Below, one piece after another: positions 1 through 10,905 of a stretch of DNA of 64,000 nucleotides. The position numbers were made by a program, and so were the translations under genes. Under the pieces are notes generated by a model, which had not been told where the DNA came from, did not search any database, and was given only the letters and a program-made list of their open reading frames with translations. Position 1 is the stretch's first letter; every line of letters begins with the position of its first letter. Origin of the DNA: Ahaetulla prasina (Eukaryota > Chordata > Lepidosauria > Squamata > Colubridae); NCBI RefSeq assembly GCF_028640845.1, contig NC_080539.1, positions 101,892,554 to 101,956,553 of the forward strand, given 5' to 3'.

Positions 1-22
1 AATGAGGAACTGTATTCACACT

Positions 23-292
23 TCATTCATGTAAAGAATAAGATAATATAGAGCTTTCATGGCGGTTGAGCACTCTGCAGGAGAACAGTTTGCTGCAACA
101 CATATGAGGCCTGACTGGGTCCATTACATAAGCAAAATCTTTCTTAATTTGTTCTTGTCCCTCAGGTGTCAAATACATTTTCTTCCAAAATGAATGGACT
201 GAAGCAAAGATAGGCGGCATTTGCACGTCAACGAGATTCCCACTGAATGACAGCTCTGTTGCTTTGGGAAAACCAGCTGTGATTCTAGTGTT
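23..292 (-). CDS. Unidentified open frame, possible terminal exon or retrocopy
   Basis: The minus strand is open for about 89 codons, from a stop at 293-295 down to a TGA at 23-25. The first internal ATG is at 224-226, so the part before it would have to come from an upstream exon or be non-coding. The predicted peptide has mixed, protein-like composition (for example the stretch MYLTPEGQEQIKKDFAYV) and is not low-complexity, which is unusual in this stop-rich DNA. I do not recognise the family. It could be a last coding exon cut off from its gene, a retrocopy fragment, or chance. No convincing pyrimidine-rich splice acceptor is visible just upstream. The frame is complete inside the window but lies at its edge, so neighbouring sequence is needed to judge it. 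Confidence 0.25.
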   Translation of the reverse strand, partial: NTRITAGFPKATELSFSGNLVDVQMPPIFASVHSFWKKMYLTPEGQEQIKKDFAYVMDPVRPHMCCSKLFSCRVLNRHESSILSYSLHE

Positions 293-295
293 TTA

Positions 296-2099
296 TTAAT
301 GTGATACAATTGATGTAACCTGCCAATACCTGGATCTTTGCCATGAAACCTTGATATTTCCTATTGTCATTCATGGTGGTTATTTTTTTAAAAAATAAAT
401 AAAAATAAAACAAAACTTTAATTAAAAATTATAATTTCAGATACAACACAGAAAAGAGAAAAGGTGAATATATAACTTTAATTTCTATCAATGTTTCATA
501 AAATAAATTCTTGGTTTTATCTTGCTTTTATATGCCTATGATTTCATTCAGTATCAACATTTGTATTCCATACAGTACATTTTTGATACAGATATTTTGT
601 AATTTTCCTTTAGAAATCCATTACTGTGCATTATGTTTATGTGTGAACATATTTTGCTTTACTATGCACATTTCATATGCATCTGTTTTTGAGAACTATA
701 TTTACAAAATTCTGAAGAATACCAATATCAAAAATAACAACTCCAGCTTGTGTATTGAATGGAATATTGTGTGAGCTTCTATCAAAATATAAAGTGAACC
801 AATTTTTCTGCATCACCAAAATTAAGGCCCGGAAACCTAAAATGCTCAGTTCCAGGATTCCAGCTACTGTATTCCTGAACTGAGTGGCTTTAATTTAAAT
901 TGTAGTTTTGAATTGAATGCTTTTTATATCCTATGACCTATTCTTTACTGATAGCAGCTAATCCCAGATATAAGCAGCTTTTAAAGAATGAATTAAGCAT
1001 ATTACAGAAACAGCTGTATATGTTAATTGGCTACTATTAATTTCAGAGCAGAGACCAAAAAAGCCCCAAAAACCACCATCCTGGGATCTATCAGAACCCA
1101 AGTTTTACAAAGCAACCTGAACTAAGATGCACAGGATGACTCAAGGAGTGGAATTATCTATTGTCATTCACAACACACAAGCACATGCAAGTGATGACTT
1201 ATTGCTAAACTAAAGGAGATCTGCAAACTTTAATGCAAAATGAACTGCACAAAGACCTGATCAAAACAAGTATTTACATATTATTTGTATATAATTTTAT
1301 AATCAATCTTATATAAATGAACAACATGAATCCAGAAAATAAACAATAGCAGATAAATGTGTAAGTAAAATGTTTATTTTTCTTGTCATAGCAAGTACTA
1401 ACATATTAGAACTCAGAGCTTAGTATGACTAGTCTTGTTTCTGATTTTAGATTTAAGGCAAAAGTTCACAACCTTTTCTAGTCCAGAATAAAGTAAAAGC
1501 AAAGGGTCCTTCAAGATGTGTTCTTGATGATGTCCTGGACAGATCCAGGTAATTTTCTTAGGAGCAACATTGAAGTGTTTTGCCTTTTTCCAGAACATCT
1601 AGCTTGCAGTTCTTGGACTCCATCTGATGACTAAATGGGCTTGATTCTGCACAGACAACTTTGCCACTTGCTAAAAATGGATCAAGGGTGTCATCACACA
1701 ATTATCTTACAGGCATCACCTTTTTCCAAATTAAACTATTTAAAGCACAGACCCTCACAAGATAAAGTAATTAAATCTTAAGAGTAGCTGTTAAGTGAAT
1801 TCCCACCTTAAAGAAACTTCTATTCACACTTCACTCCACTCCAGATTCCCCCACAATGCAACCAGTTTCTGTTTCTTAACAACACTAACAAAAAATGTTT
1901 GTTTCAGAAGAACAAGCTAAAAGTAACATATGAGTTTTTTGTGGTTTTCAGCTTTCCGATGAAACCAAAGAATAATGAGGTATAAAACAATGAATATTGC
2001 ACTATATAAATGATGTCATTTATTTAGCTTCATTTCAGGTGACGTGTACACAAGAATTTTGCTCAGCTCTAGATTTTTTCTAAATTTCCATCATAACAT
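296..2099. other. AT-rich interval, no gene or repeat recognised
   Basis: Mostly AT-rich single-copy-looking DNA. Short open frames here have biased, low-complexity translations and no recognisable domain. Confidence 0.5.
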
Positions 2100-2102
2100 A
2101 TG

Positions 2103-2545
2103 ATGGAATTGGGCCGGGATATTTACGGGACCGTCTACTGCCACCGATTGCCTCCCACCGACCCGTACGCTCTCACAGGGAGGGACTTCTCAGAGTGCCG
2201 TCAGCCAGGCAGTGCCGGCTGGCGACGCCCAGGGGAAGGGCCTTTTCTGTGGGGGCTCCCACCCTCTGGAACAAACTTCCCCCAGGACTTTGCCAACTTC
2301 CTGACCTTCGAACCTTTCACCGCGAGCTTAAGACACATCTTTTTATCTGTGCAGGACTGGGCTAGAATTTTAAATTTGGTTTTAATGGGGTTTTTACTAT
2401 TCTATTGGGGTTTTAATATTCGGCCGTATTTAATAATTTTTTTAATTGGGGTTTTAACTTGTATTTATGTATATTTTTACTTGGCTGTAAACCGCCCTGA
2501 GTCCCTTGGGAGATAGGGCGGTATACAAATATGATAAAAAAATAA
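2103..2545 (+). mobile_element. L2-like LINE, 3' end fragment
   Basis: A GC-richer block covers the end of the ORF2-like coding region (Leu/Pro/Trp-rich, with WNKLPPGLCQ-like wording in degraded form) and then the 3' UTR. It ends with a snapback motif in which CCGCCCTGAGTC pairs with a later GGGCGG, followed by A-rich DNA (GATAAAAAAATAAAAAAATAA). The same motif ends the larger L2-like copy at 16788-17999 on the other strand, and also ends the CORE-SINEs. Only the last 0.4 kb is present, which is normal for a 5'-truncated LINE. The family call is from similarity between copies in the window. Confidence 0.7.
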
Positions 2546-3743
2546 AAAAATAACAAATTTTTAATGATCTGCAGTTCACTTGCTTCCCTGTTTCCATTAA
2601 ATCTCAATGAAAGATAACATGGGAAATTCCTTTAAGTTTTTTAAATAAATTAATTTAATTTAGAAAGCCTCCTGGCTCCCAAATGATTCTGGGCAGCTTA
2701 TATAATTAAAAAGAAAAAGTAGAAAAACATGTGCAACTGAAGTAATCATTCATTCCCTTAAAAAAATAATCAGGCTCTACAAATAGCTAGACTTGAGAGT
2801 ATAGGCTTGTTTTTTAAACCACATGAATCTCTGGAGGAGATCTCTGTTTTAGAAGGCAGCTGCCGTGATTGAGAAGACATGTAGTAGATGCTACTAATGG
2901 TATTTAATAGAAACAACCTATAGTTCCCCCACCCACTGGATGGGTGATCCCTCAGATAACCAGGCTATATGCCTGAATAGTGGTAGTGGTATATAAGTAA
3001 CAATTGCCACTTATAAAGTGCTTTATAAGCACTTTGAATTGCACCTGAAAGCATTAATGACATATGGATGCATCAAGGTATGTCCCTCACTGTCCATGCC
3101 ACTATGATAACAGTGCTCTTACCTCAGCTAATGAACAATTCTGTGTTTTGGAAAGTGTTGGAGAATTTCTTTTCCTCTGAAGAAAAGTAGAGAAATCATC
3201 CACTCAATTTGTTTGACCAGCTCTGCCCATCTGTAGTTCCACTACTTACTGGTACTTATCTAAATATTTAACACTAATACTAAAGGAACTTTCCTTGTGA
3301 TAGAAAACAAAATTGTAAGGTAGGATAAGACTGTAATTTATGCATACAGGGTGTACTGGTATATCATGCCTGTTTCTTTTTCCTATATTTGTGCTTTGTT
3401 GCTTATTCACATATTCCATGACAGAAAAAATCGTATAGTAATCCTAAGGCACTAGAAAGATTATTTTGGCAGCATCTTTTGCAAAAACTGACAATTTTGT
3501 ATGAACAGCTAGGAAAAGGCTTGAGGGTCCTAGGTACTCTCTGATCTTGGTTTTTTTTCCCTTGCAGACATTTCATTGCCTTCCATGTTATACAGTGTGG
3601 CAATCTACATTAGAGCAAATCAGACTATGGTCCAACTATCTTAGCACAGCATTTTCTACATTGCCAGCAGCAGTTGTTCAAAATTTTAGATTGGAGTTTT
3701 CTCAGTTTTGCCTAAAGAGGCTCATCTCTACTTAGAAGGGATC
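2546..3743. other. No gene or repeat recognised
   Basis: About 1.2 kb of AT-rich DNA with no long frame, tandem repeat or recognisable TE end. Confidence 0.5.
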
Positions 3744-4224
3744 TGTTGTGGTCTGCCAGCAGCCTTGGAGCTGGCAGCAGAGTCGGACAGTGAGGAGGCT
3801 GGGGAGGAACATGGGCCAGTCCTGGAATCTGGGGAAGGGCTCTACACTGGAGGCAGAGATGGGGCCAGGGCCATCTGGGAGTTATGTGTGGACTCCGGAA
3901 TCTCCAGAGTCGGACATCAGAGAGGCAGAGGAACAGGGGGAGCCTGTTTCTAGTGTGTGTATGCGCAGAGCTGACAGAAGGCAAGAACAAAAGGGACAAT
4001 TTGGGAATAAGGCTTGGAGATGATTGGCCCTTCCCATAAGACATAAAGGAAGACCAAAGGCACGTCGGCCTTTGAAGGAAGCAAAGTTGCAGATGTTGTC
4101 GGTTTGTACTTTGAAGCTCTGTTTTTGACTCTGTGTTTCCGTGTGGCCTTGCCAAGGTAATTGCCAATTAGGTCTTTGGCAGCTTGTCAAAGAAGATAAA
4201 GGTGGGTGTTTACCGGCCTTATCC

Positions 4225-4245
4225 AAAGGACTGTGGTAGGCTTCT
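4225..4245. repeat. L1 target-site duplication, left copy
   Basis: The 21-bp sequence starting AAAGGACTGTGG is repeated at 5538-5558 with one mismatch (T versus G). The pair brackets the L1 and marks target-primed insertion. Confidence 0.9.
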
Positions 4246-4290
4246 TCTTTTTTTTTTATTAAAAAGTTTTACAAAGTTTTTACAAATTCT

Positions 4291-4368
4291 CCCTCCACCC
4301 CTTCCTCAACCTCTCCCCCCTCCCCCCTCCCCCTCCCCCCTTTCCCCAATCCCCCCCCTGCCCGGACT
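4291..4368 (-). other. G-rich tract in L1 3' UTR, possible G-quadruplex
   Basis: The plus strand is a run of C blocks of three to eight separated by short T- or A-containing spacers, so the L1 sense strand has many G runs of at least three. Such tracts are established features of L1 3' UTRs and can form G-quadruplexes. Folding itself is inferred. Confidence 0.7.
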
Positions 4369-4464
4369 TCCCAGAGCAAAATACAGGGTATAACATTTAA
4401 CAATCATAAACTAGACTACACTTACTATCTATAGGCTCCCCTCCCTCCCTTGGAACCTTAACTC

Positions 4465-4650
4465 CATATATATAGATATAGATATAGATATGTGTGTGTG
4501 TGTGTGTTTTTTTTTCTGAGATTTTCGTGGGTGTTTGTATGTAGGTCTTTGGTTATTCGGGTTTTCTCCCACGTAAAAGACACTTCCAATTTTACGTGCG
4601 AGAAAACCCGAATAACCAAAGACCTACACACACACACACACACACACATA
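4465..4650. mobile_element. Penelope-like 3' end, folded palindrome with (TA/TG) and (CA) flanks
   Basis: The arms 4541-4578 and 4590-4627 are inverted copies of one terminal sequence (starts GTAGGTCTTTGGTTATTCGG) separated by 11 bases, with one mismatch near the middle. The left side runs through TCTGAG into (TG)n and a TATAGA tract; the right side runs into (CA)n. The same terminal sequence ends the larger Penelope-like copy at 12412-13245. It sits inside the L1 3' UTR, so it arrived after that L1 or was part of its source copy. Confidence 0.6.
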
Positions 4651-4679
4651 TAAAAGAATACAAGTACAATTCTTACATT

Positions 4680-5445
4680 CTATTCATTAATAAGCTATTT
4701 GATACTTCTTAGTCTGATACTTATTTTGATCAATCCATCTTCTCCATTCCAATATGTATCTTTTTTGTGAATAGTCTTTCAAATACGCTGAAGTTTTTGC
4801 CATCTCTGCTAAGTTTGCTACTTTTAATGTCCATTCATCAATAGTAGGCAATTGTTCTTTCTTTCAATATTGCGCTACCAATAGTCTAGCTGCTGATACT
4901 AAATTTAAAATCAGTTTACTCTCTATTACCGTACAATCTGTAATTATACCCAGTAAAAACAACTGTGGACTAAACTTTATCTTCTTTTTCAAGATATTTT
5001 GCATAATCCACCAATTTTTTATCCAAAATGATTTGATTTTTGTACATGTCCATCTTACATGATAATAAGTAGCATCATCACAATCACATCTCCAACATTT
5101 AGCTTGCAAGTTCGGATACATGCATGCTAATTTTTTAGGATCTAAATGCCATCTATAAAACATTTTGTAAAAATTGTCTCTTAAATATTGTGCTTGCATA
5201 AATTTAACATTTCTAACCCAAATTTTCTCCCAAATTTCCATCATTATAGGTTCCTGTATATTTTGTGCCCATTTTATCATACAGTCCTTAACTAATTCCG
5301 TTTCTGAATCTATTTCTAGCAATGCACTATACAACTTTTTAATATGTGATTGACTTTGATCTCTAATTTGTTTTACCAAGTTATTTCTCATTTTGCATGA
5401 TACCAATTTTCTGATCTTCTTTCCATCTAGCTTGCAGCTGTCCAT
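4680..5445 (-). pseudogene. L1 ORF2 C-terminal fragment
   Basis: The frame opened at 5445 continues for 193 codons to 4864-4866, where the annotated frame ends. Translation in another frame immediately after it still looks like the ORF2 end (KYQIAY before a stop near 4690), so one frame change has occurred. The key motif is the cysteine-histidine cluster CWRCDCDDATYYHVRWTC near residues 118-135, typical of the ORF2 C-terminus. RT and endonuclease residues are absent because the element is 5'-truncated. In intact L1 this region supports RNA binding and retrotransposition. Confidence 0.85.
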
Positions 5446-5537
5446 ACTGAAACCAAGTATGAATTATCCTTTCCTCTTTCATTGTATTTAAAGATTTCAA
5501 TTGTAGTTTACCCTTTTCCATAAAAAGAAGCTCTTTT

Positions 5538-5558
5538 AAAGGACTGTGGGAGGCTTCT
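5538..5558. repeat. L1 target-site duplication, right copy
   Basis: This matches 4225-4245 at 20 of 21 positions and ends the L1 on its 5' side. Confidence 0.9.
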
Positions 5559-5792
5559 GTTGGACTATTTATAAACTCTTGGTGATTCAGCATGTGCTGT
5601 GAATGAAAGGAATTCACAGCCATTAAAATAAAAACAAAAGGTTTTTGGGACTAATTATGTGCTTTTTATTATATCAGGAAGCTTAGGTCAGAACAAGACC
5701 ATTCAGCACTTTTGTCTTCTAGATCAGAATGAATTTCATGAATTTTGGCCAGTAAGGGGGGAGGAGGCAAGAGGCCACCAAAGGGAACCACA

Positions 5793-6401
5793 GAAGGTGT
5801 TCTGTCCCCCTCCCCACCTCACATAGAAGAACGCAGGAATGAGCGTCTAACAGTCATTTATTCTACAACCGACCTGAATTTCCTTTGTGGATAAAAGACT
5901 TGGCTACTACAGTTCAAATGCCTGCCAAGTTCCTTATCACTGTCAGAGACGGGAGTCCACTTGTCCGTAGGCCATTGCCGGGGCAGCCAAGAGTTCACAG
6001 AATAATTCCTTCACACAGTCCAGGCCTTAACTCAAAAACAACCAATCCAAAGTTCATGCTTTGTAGTTTTTGTCTGTCACTGGGGCTACAGAGCAACTCC
6101 ACCCGCTTTTATCCCCTGTGGGGTGTGGCTCAGTGACTCAGCACTGAGGGCCTGTCACACCTCTTCCTTTGCTGCGCACGCTTCTCTTTCCAACACTGCC
6201 TGGGATCAATCCAAGATTGATCCTCCTCACCCTCTGTAGGTGGGGGCTCTGACACCCCTTCACCTGGCCTTCAGCTGGCACCTGAGGCGTTGCTAGAAAG
6301 GAGGGACCTGGAGAGGGAGGCCTTGTTGGCTCCTCCCCCTCACTCTTAGAGTCATCCTCCTCCATGAGGACAGGCGCAGGAGCCGGAGTCACAACAGAAG
6401 G
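5793..6401 (-). mobile_element. Solo LTR with 5-bp TSD
   Basis: The LTR body is 5798-6396 (599 bp). On the minus strand it starts TGTTGTGACTCC and ends ACAGAACA, giving the TG...CA ends typical of LTRs. It is flanked by GAAGG at 5793-5797 and 6397-6401, a perfect 5-bp duplication. The minus strand has a TATA-like GGATAAAAGC near 6110 and an AATAAA near 5861, in the order expected for U3-R-U5. No gag, pol or partner LTR lies beside it, so recombination between two LTRs probably removed the internal region. Family (ERV or Gypsy) is not decided by the LTR alone. Confidence 0.85.
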
Positions 6402-6621
6402 TTTATCATTGAAAGACCAATCCTATGAAATTCCGTCAGAAAGATTCATGCATAAGAGAAGCCCACCATGGGAAAGAATAGTCTTTCTGCTGTGCGTGAG
6501 AACCTCATGAGGAATCCTTTTCAATCCAAAGTATGACTCTTGCTTTGGAAATTTGTTGACCCCTTCATATTCAATTTGGTTGCTTAGATGAAGTCCCTCA
6601 TCAGACCTATTTCTTTTATAA

Positions 6622-6771
6622 GGATAGATCACGGGTGTCAAACTCGAGCGTGTCACATGATGTATCATGACATATCATGATGTTTTTTGCTTTTGCAGAG
6701 CCAGCATGGGAATGGCCTGCATGTGACAAATCTGGCCCATGGGCCGCCAGTTTAACACCCCTGGTATAACT
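6622..6771. mobile_element. hAT-type MITE, CAGGGGTGTCAAAC family, decayed
   Basis: The element runs 6630-6763. Its ends CACGGGTGTCAAACTCG and TTTAACACCCCTG are inverted copies of each other and match the ends of the better copy at 19055-19360. The flanking 8-mers GGATAGAT and GTATAACT agree at 5 of 8 positions, so the 8-bp duplication has decayed or is uncertain. It is 134 bp long and encodes nothing. Confidence 0.65.
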
Positions 6772-8209
6772 CAACTGACAAGATATGCGGAATTATAACA
6801 GGATCTGTCTCATTCTAATGCTTGTAATGCTATACTAGTCAAATATCAAAATATATTGTTATTGTTTAAGATAAAGTAAAACGAAGTATTAGATTTTTAA
6901 TATCAGATCTATTTCTTTCCTACAAATATTTCCCCCACTGCATAATTTTAAAAAATCATTTGAGAATATTACATTTTCTACTTGTTAAGTAAGGTTAAAC
7001 TGAATTAATATCATTGGGTAAGGAATTTGCTGGCATGCAAACAGCCTTAGTATATGACCACCATTTTGAAAAAGAAATCAGCAATGATGTAGATATCTAG
7101 TTTCTGTTATTTATTCTCATTATGCATTTCCTAATTAGGTGGTTCCTAGCCACTGTTGGATCAGCAATTTTACAGTATGTGGCCAATGCTTGTTTTGTTA
7201 CTGGTCCTTCTCCTTATTTTGGGAAAAATGTCCCACGTAATATGACAAAACAGCAACTTACGGTACATTGAAAAGAATCTTCCTAAGCCCTTGTATTTCT
7301 GCTTTCAGAAATAGTTTTCATGCCTGAAAATGGCCTGGCTCCCATGTGGAGCTGTCAGGCTGTTAGCTTGCAAATGAAGAGATCAACTGTACCTGCTGCC
7401 TCAGATTTATGACAAAGTGGGGGTGAACATGATCCATTAAGTAAAAACACACCATCTCATTTTCATAGAAAATATAAATCACGGAGTCCCCTAATGATAA
7501 ATCATATGGATTATTCTACAGTTTGAATAGAAAAAAAAAGAGAGGAGCTAAAAATGTGAGGTTTTTCTGGCCTACAGATAACTAAAATCACAGCAATATT
7601 GTACTTTGACACAGCTGTTCTGAATGCCACTTATCTAAACCTATGGCAGGTGAAACCTTACTGTCTCAAAGGCCATAGGAGGTGACAGGTGCTAAATAGG
7701 GAATTGCTTCTGCACACACATGAGGGGGGGAGATAAGTATATATTTTGCTGTGAACGTCCATGTAGAAATATAGCCTTTATCAACTCTATATTGGTTGTA
7801 TCAATTACCTCTGTGCCCCTAGTTGAGGATGCTAGGAGTGTAATCCAGCTCTTCTGAAGGACAATTGATGCAGAAAAGGATTAAAGTGTCATCTTCATGC
7901 TTCCGATAGTAAATGCAGTATGTGCATTTACTATCAAAATGCACATACCAATAGTATACATACTATTTATTAAATCTGCACTACTATTAATCTTCTCATT
8001 TTCAGCCATGGATACTCTCTTCCATATGCCCCTGATTATTTTTAATGTAGAACATTTTCACACCTGTAGCAAAAATTCAAAACAAGATATAACCTTTGTT
8101 TAATGTTTTTACATTTTTAAATAATTGTACAGTTTCTATATGTGTGTCTACTGATACCATATTTTTAGAGAGAGAACTCAAAGCAGCTTGCACATATATT
8201 CTCTGTTAC
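6772..8209. other. No gene recognised; includes a small palindrome cluster
   Basis: AT-rich DNA of about 1.4 kb with no supported gene. The only structure seen is a run of overlapping short inverted repeats at 7905-7967. Confidence 0.5.
7905..7967. repeat. Cluster of overlapping short inverted repeats
   Basis: The arm GATAGTAAATGCA (7905-7917) pairs with TGCATTTACTATC (7923-7935). GTATGTGCATTT (7918-7929) pairs with AAATGCACATAC (7937-7948). ATAGTAT and ATACTAT follow near 7952-7967. Each is exact. The overlap means alternative hairpins compete for the same bases. It is probably a local template-switch product. Confidence 0.7.
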
Positions 8210-8495
8210 TTTATTATTATTATTATTATTATTATTCATTTGAATTTATATCCCACCCTTCTCCGAAGACTAAGGGCGGCTTACACTATGTCAAGCAATA
8301 GTCTTCATCCTATTTGTATATTTATATACAAAGTCAACTTATTGCCCCCAACAATCTGGGTCCTCATTTTACCTACCTTATAAAGGATGGAAGGCTGAGT
8401 CAACCTTGGGCCTGGTGGGACTTGAACCTGCAGTAACTGTAAGCAGCTGCTGTTAATAACAGACTGTCTTAACAGTCTGAGCCACTCAAGGACCC
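8210..8495 (-). mobile_element. CORE-SINE (tRNA-headed, L2-like tail)
   Basis: On the minus strand the head is at 8495 with a tRNA-like stretch (AGTGGCTCAGACTG and a GGTTCAAGTCC-type B box), then a CORE-like middle (TAAAATGAGGACCCAGATTG), then the GCCGCCCTTAGTC...GGGTGGGATATAAATT tail, ending in (ATT)n at 8210-8236. The tail matches that of the L2-like LINEs in this window. Related copies lie at 51211-51471, 56213-56475 and 60980-61257. It is transcribed by Pol III in active families and needs a LINE for movement. Confidence 0.75.
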
Positions 8496-8683
8496 TTGAG
8501 AATAAAAATAACTTTATTCTCACAACTTAAACTCAGCGAGGGAGTGACCAGCCCAAAGTCACTCAGTGAGCAATTCAGTGAATGAGGACTTCAACAGGAA
8601 CTCTCTGGTCCTAGTCCAGCCCCTTATCCATTATATTACATTAGCTTTCTTTTAAAGAGAAAATGGGGAAAAAATATAAGTGG

Positions 8684-9132
8684 AATACTTTCTGGGGGTT
8701 CTTGGGGGTTCAGGAGAACCTCTAGCTAAGATTCTGTGCAGTTCGGAGAACCCCCAAATCCCACTCTTGGCTTGCCCTGCCCACCCCACCCCACCCCTCC
8801 CAGGAGTCCCCACGCAGCCCATTTTGGATGCAGGTAAGTGCAGGGCACACGTGGAAGCTCAGGGAAGGCAAAAAATGGACCTACCGGAAGTTTGGGAAGG
8901 CTAGAAAGGGGCCCGTTTCTGACCTCCAGAGGGCCTCTGGAGCCTGGGGAGGCTGTTTTTGCTTTCCTGGAGGCTTGAGAAAAGCCTCTGGAGCCTGGGA
9001 AGGTTAAAAATGCCCCCCACTTTGTCATGATGCAGGAGGCTGACTAGAACACGCCCACCATGGCCACGCCCACCCAGCAACTGGGCAGAGAACCCCTTGC
9101 TAAAATTTTTGAAGCCCACCCCTGAATACTTT
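8684..9132. mobile_element. Non-autonomous hAT-type element with 8-bp TSD
   Basis: The body is 8692-9124 (433 bp). AATACTTT occurs at 8684-8691 and again at 9125-9132, a perfect 8-bp duplication. The right end is GCCCACCCCTG; the left end is the less well matched CTGGGGGTTC. The interior is GC-rich and contains GCCACGCCCACC, the motif shared by other hAT-type elements here. No transposase is encoded, and short frames inside are incidental. Confidence 0.85.
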
Positions 9133-10710
9133 CCCTAAAAACTCCAGCTAATTTCGGAAGAGTAGTTGTCAAAATAAGTCTCACACATCTTAAGGGATCT
9201 TTAGTTTTCATTGGTGAAGCAATATGCCATCTCATTGATTCTGCTTTAACTTGGAAGAGACCCATTTAAAGTGGTTAATCTGTAGCTCATGGAAGAAAAA
9301 TGCCTGTCTCCCCTCACTCCTATTCACATTCTTTTCAATCAGCTTTATTAAAGAGGTTCAGGGAGAAAAAGCCCCATAAATTAAGTCAAGGCAATGATGA
9401 TGGTATTGTTGCTACACTATACATATGTTTATAACCTTCTAAATCATAAAATATTAACAGCAAAACTGAACGGTGACATGCTGATAGCTAAAGCCATGAA
9501 ACAATATGGGCACATCAATCGCTTGTTCTATTTTGAGGGCCCAAAAACAGACTCTCCTGAACCATTAACATAAATCAAAGTGGTTAAATCACTGTACTCC
9601 TCCAGATGTCTTTTCTCCCTTCTTTTTTACTGTTTTGTTCGTTTAATCAGTTCTCCCCCAAATTGCTACAATGGCTAAAATCAAATTTGAGGGAGAAAGT
9701 AGCTATATGTTTCTGTACTTTGTCATCTGAAAATTGTCACTTTAAGGGGAAGTAATCTGTGGCGTGATTTGAAACAAGTTGGCTTTGAAATAATTGGAGT
9801 GTATGGCTTCTTTTTTAGTTTCAAAAAGCAATACAAGTTTGTCGCAACCACCACATCATTTATGCTCTTTATTTTAAAAAAGGTCCAAAGCAGTTTCCAT
9901 CATAGTTACTTTGCCAGATGTGAAACCTTAACACTATTGAATATACAGGAGATGAAATGCTGGATCTTGTATAGACTTCAAAGTCTAGGGAATTCTGAGA
10001 TGTGGAAACAGATAAAAAGGAAAAATAAAAGCTGTTCTCAACTCCAAATTAATATTAAAGACAGGTGCCATGCACCTCTTGGGATGTATATTTGGAAGCA
10101 AGTCCTACCTGGTTCCATGCCACCTAATTAACCATTCAGAAGATTGAAGATTTAAGCTGGCCATGAGTAGAATGAGACATAGTCTCCAAATGTTAGCTCA
10201 AAATCTACAAACAAAACTTCAAGTAATATTCCTTTCACAATAGGCAGAAATCAACAGACATAAAGATGATTGATAGCTAAACTGCTAGATAGGCTGCTCA
10301 CTTTTAGGTTTGACTGGTTTGGATATTTGGCAAGATATATTTTACAGTTGAACAAAGGTTGAGACCTCAGTATCCTCCTCACTAATCACTTGGAAATTCT
10401 TTTGTTCACTATAATTCTTGATTCTCTAATGATTTTTATAATGCATTTATCTACCGCTCAGAATAATTCATCCTAATCACATAGGGTGTCCTTTTGTTTA
10501 TGTTTTGCTACCTCCATTTAATGCTAGTAAGCAGTCATCTGAATAGGCAGCATTTTTATTTGATGGTATTATGATAGTAACATATTATTCCATTTTTCGA
10601 AAATTACAAATGAAGCAGAACTTTTCCCAAAGGTTAGCATCCATCACTCCTTTTACCCAGAAAATATAAGACCTCTCCTCCTGTGGAAAGTGGAAGGGGA
10701 TTTTCAATAT
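9133..10710. other. No gene or repeat recognised
   Basis: About 1.6 kb of AT-rich DNA. The 120-codon frame starting at 9769 has no recognisable motif and an amino-acid make-up expected by chance from this base composition. Confidence 0.45.
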
Positions 10711-10905
10711 TTTTTATTTATTTAAACTTATTGGCTGCCCAATTCCAGTACTAGGTGGAAATACAAAACTAAAAACCAACAAAAATATTTAGCCCAGACT
10801 ACAATATTCTGCTAATAAAACCCACAAAATAGAACAGGGGTCATTAAACACTGGCAAACATCAGCCCCAGGCCTGGGCCCACAGCCAGGCTTTCCAGAAC
10901 CCAAA
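10711..10905 (-). repeat. Probable old L2/SINE-type 3' end
   Basis: The order TTTATTTAAACTTATTGGCTGCCCAATTCC, then A-rich DNA with ACAAAA words, matches decayed LINE or SINE tails seen again at 15690-15830. A CAGGGGTCATTAAAC end at 10837 may be the start of a separate hAT fragment. Both calls are tentative. Confidence 0.35.

Larger units (their letters stand above)
4246..5537 (-). mobile_element. L1 LINE, 5'-truncated
   Basis: This is a 1.3-kb minus-strand L1 with a poly(A) end at 4246-4262, flanked by 21-bp target duplications (4225-4245 and 5538-5558). Coding sequence is only the C-terminal part of ORF2. The 3' UTR holds a very G-rich tract on the minus strand (complement of 4291-4368), a known L1 feature. 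A folded Penelope-like end lies inside the 3' UTR at about 4465-4650. The element has lost its endonuclease and RT domains, so it cannot move by itself. Confidence 0.9.
3744..5684 (+). repeat. LTR-like repeat split by an L1 insertion
   Basis: The repeat opens with TGTTGTGG at 3744 and is GC-richer than its surroundings. It runs to 4224, is interrupted by the L1 at 4246-5537, and resumes to about 5684. Removing the L1 leaves roughly 0.6 kb, close to the 599 bp of the solo LTR at 5798-6396. The two share a TGTTGTG start, a purine-rich GAG/GAGGAG section and a CGCAG...ACAG segment in the same order, so they look like related LTRs in opposite orientation. An AATAAA-like signal lies near 5626. The right boundary and target duplication are unclear. 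Open frames inside are probably not genes. Confidence 0.45.

Noticed and set aside
3712..4226. Overlapping 80-150 codon frames on both strands
   Set aside because: They lie in a GC-rich LTR-like repeat where stops are rare; no domain is visible and several frames are open at once.
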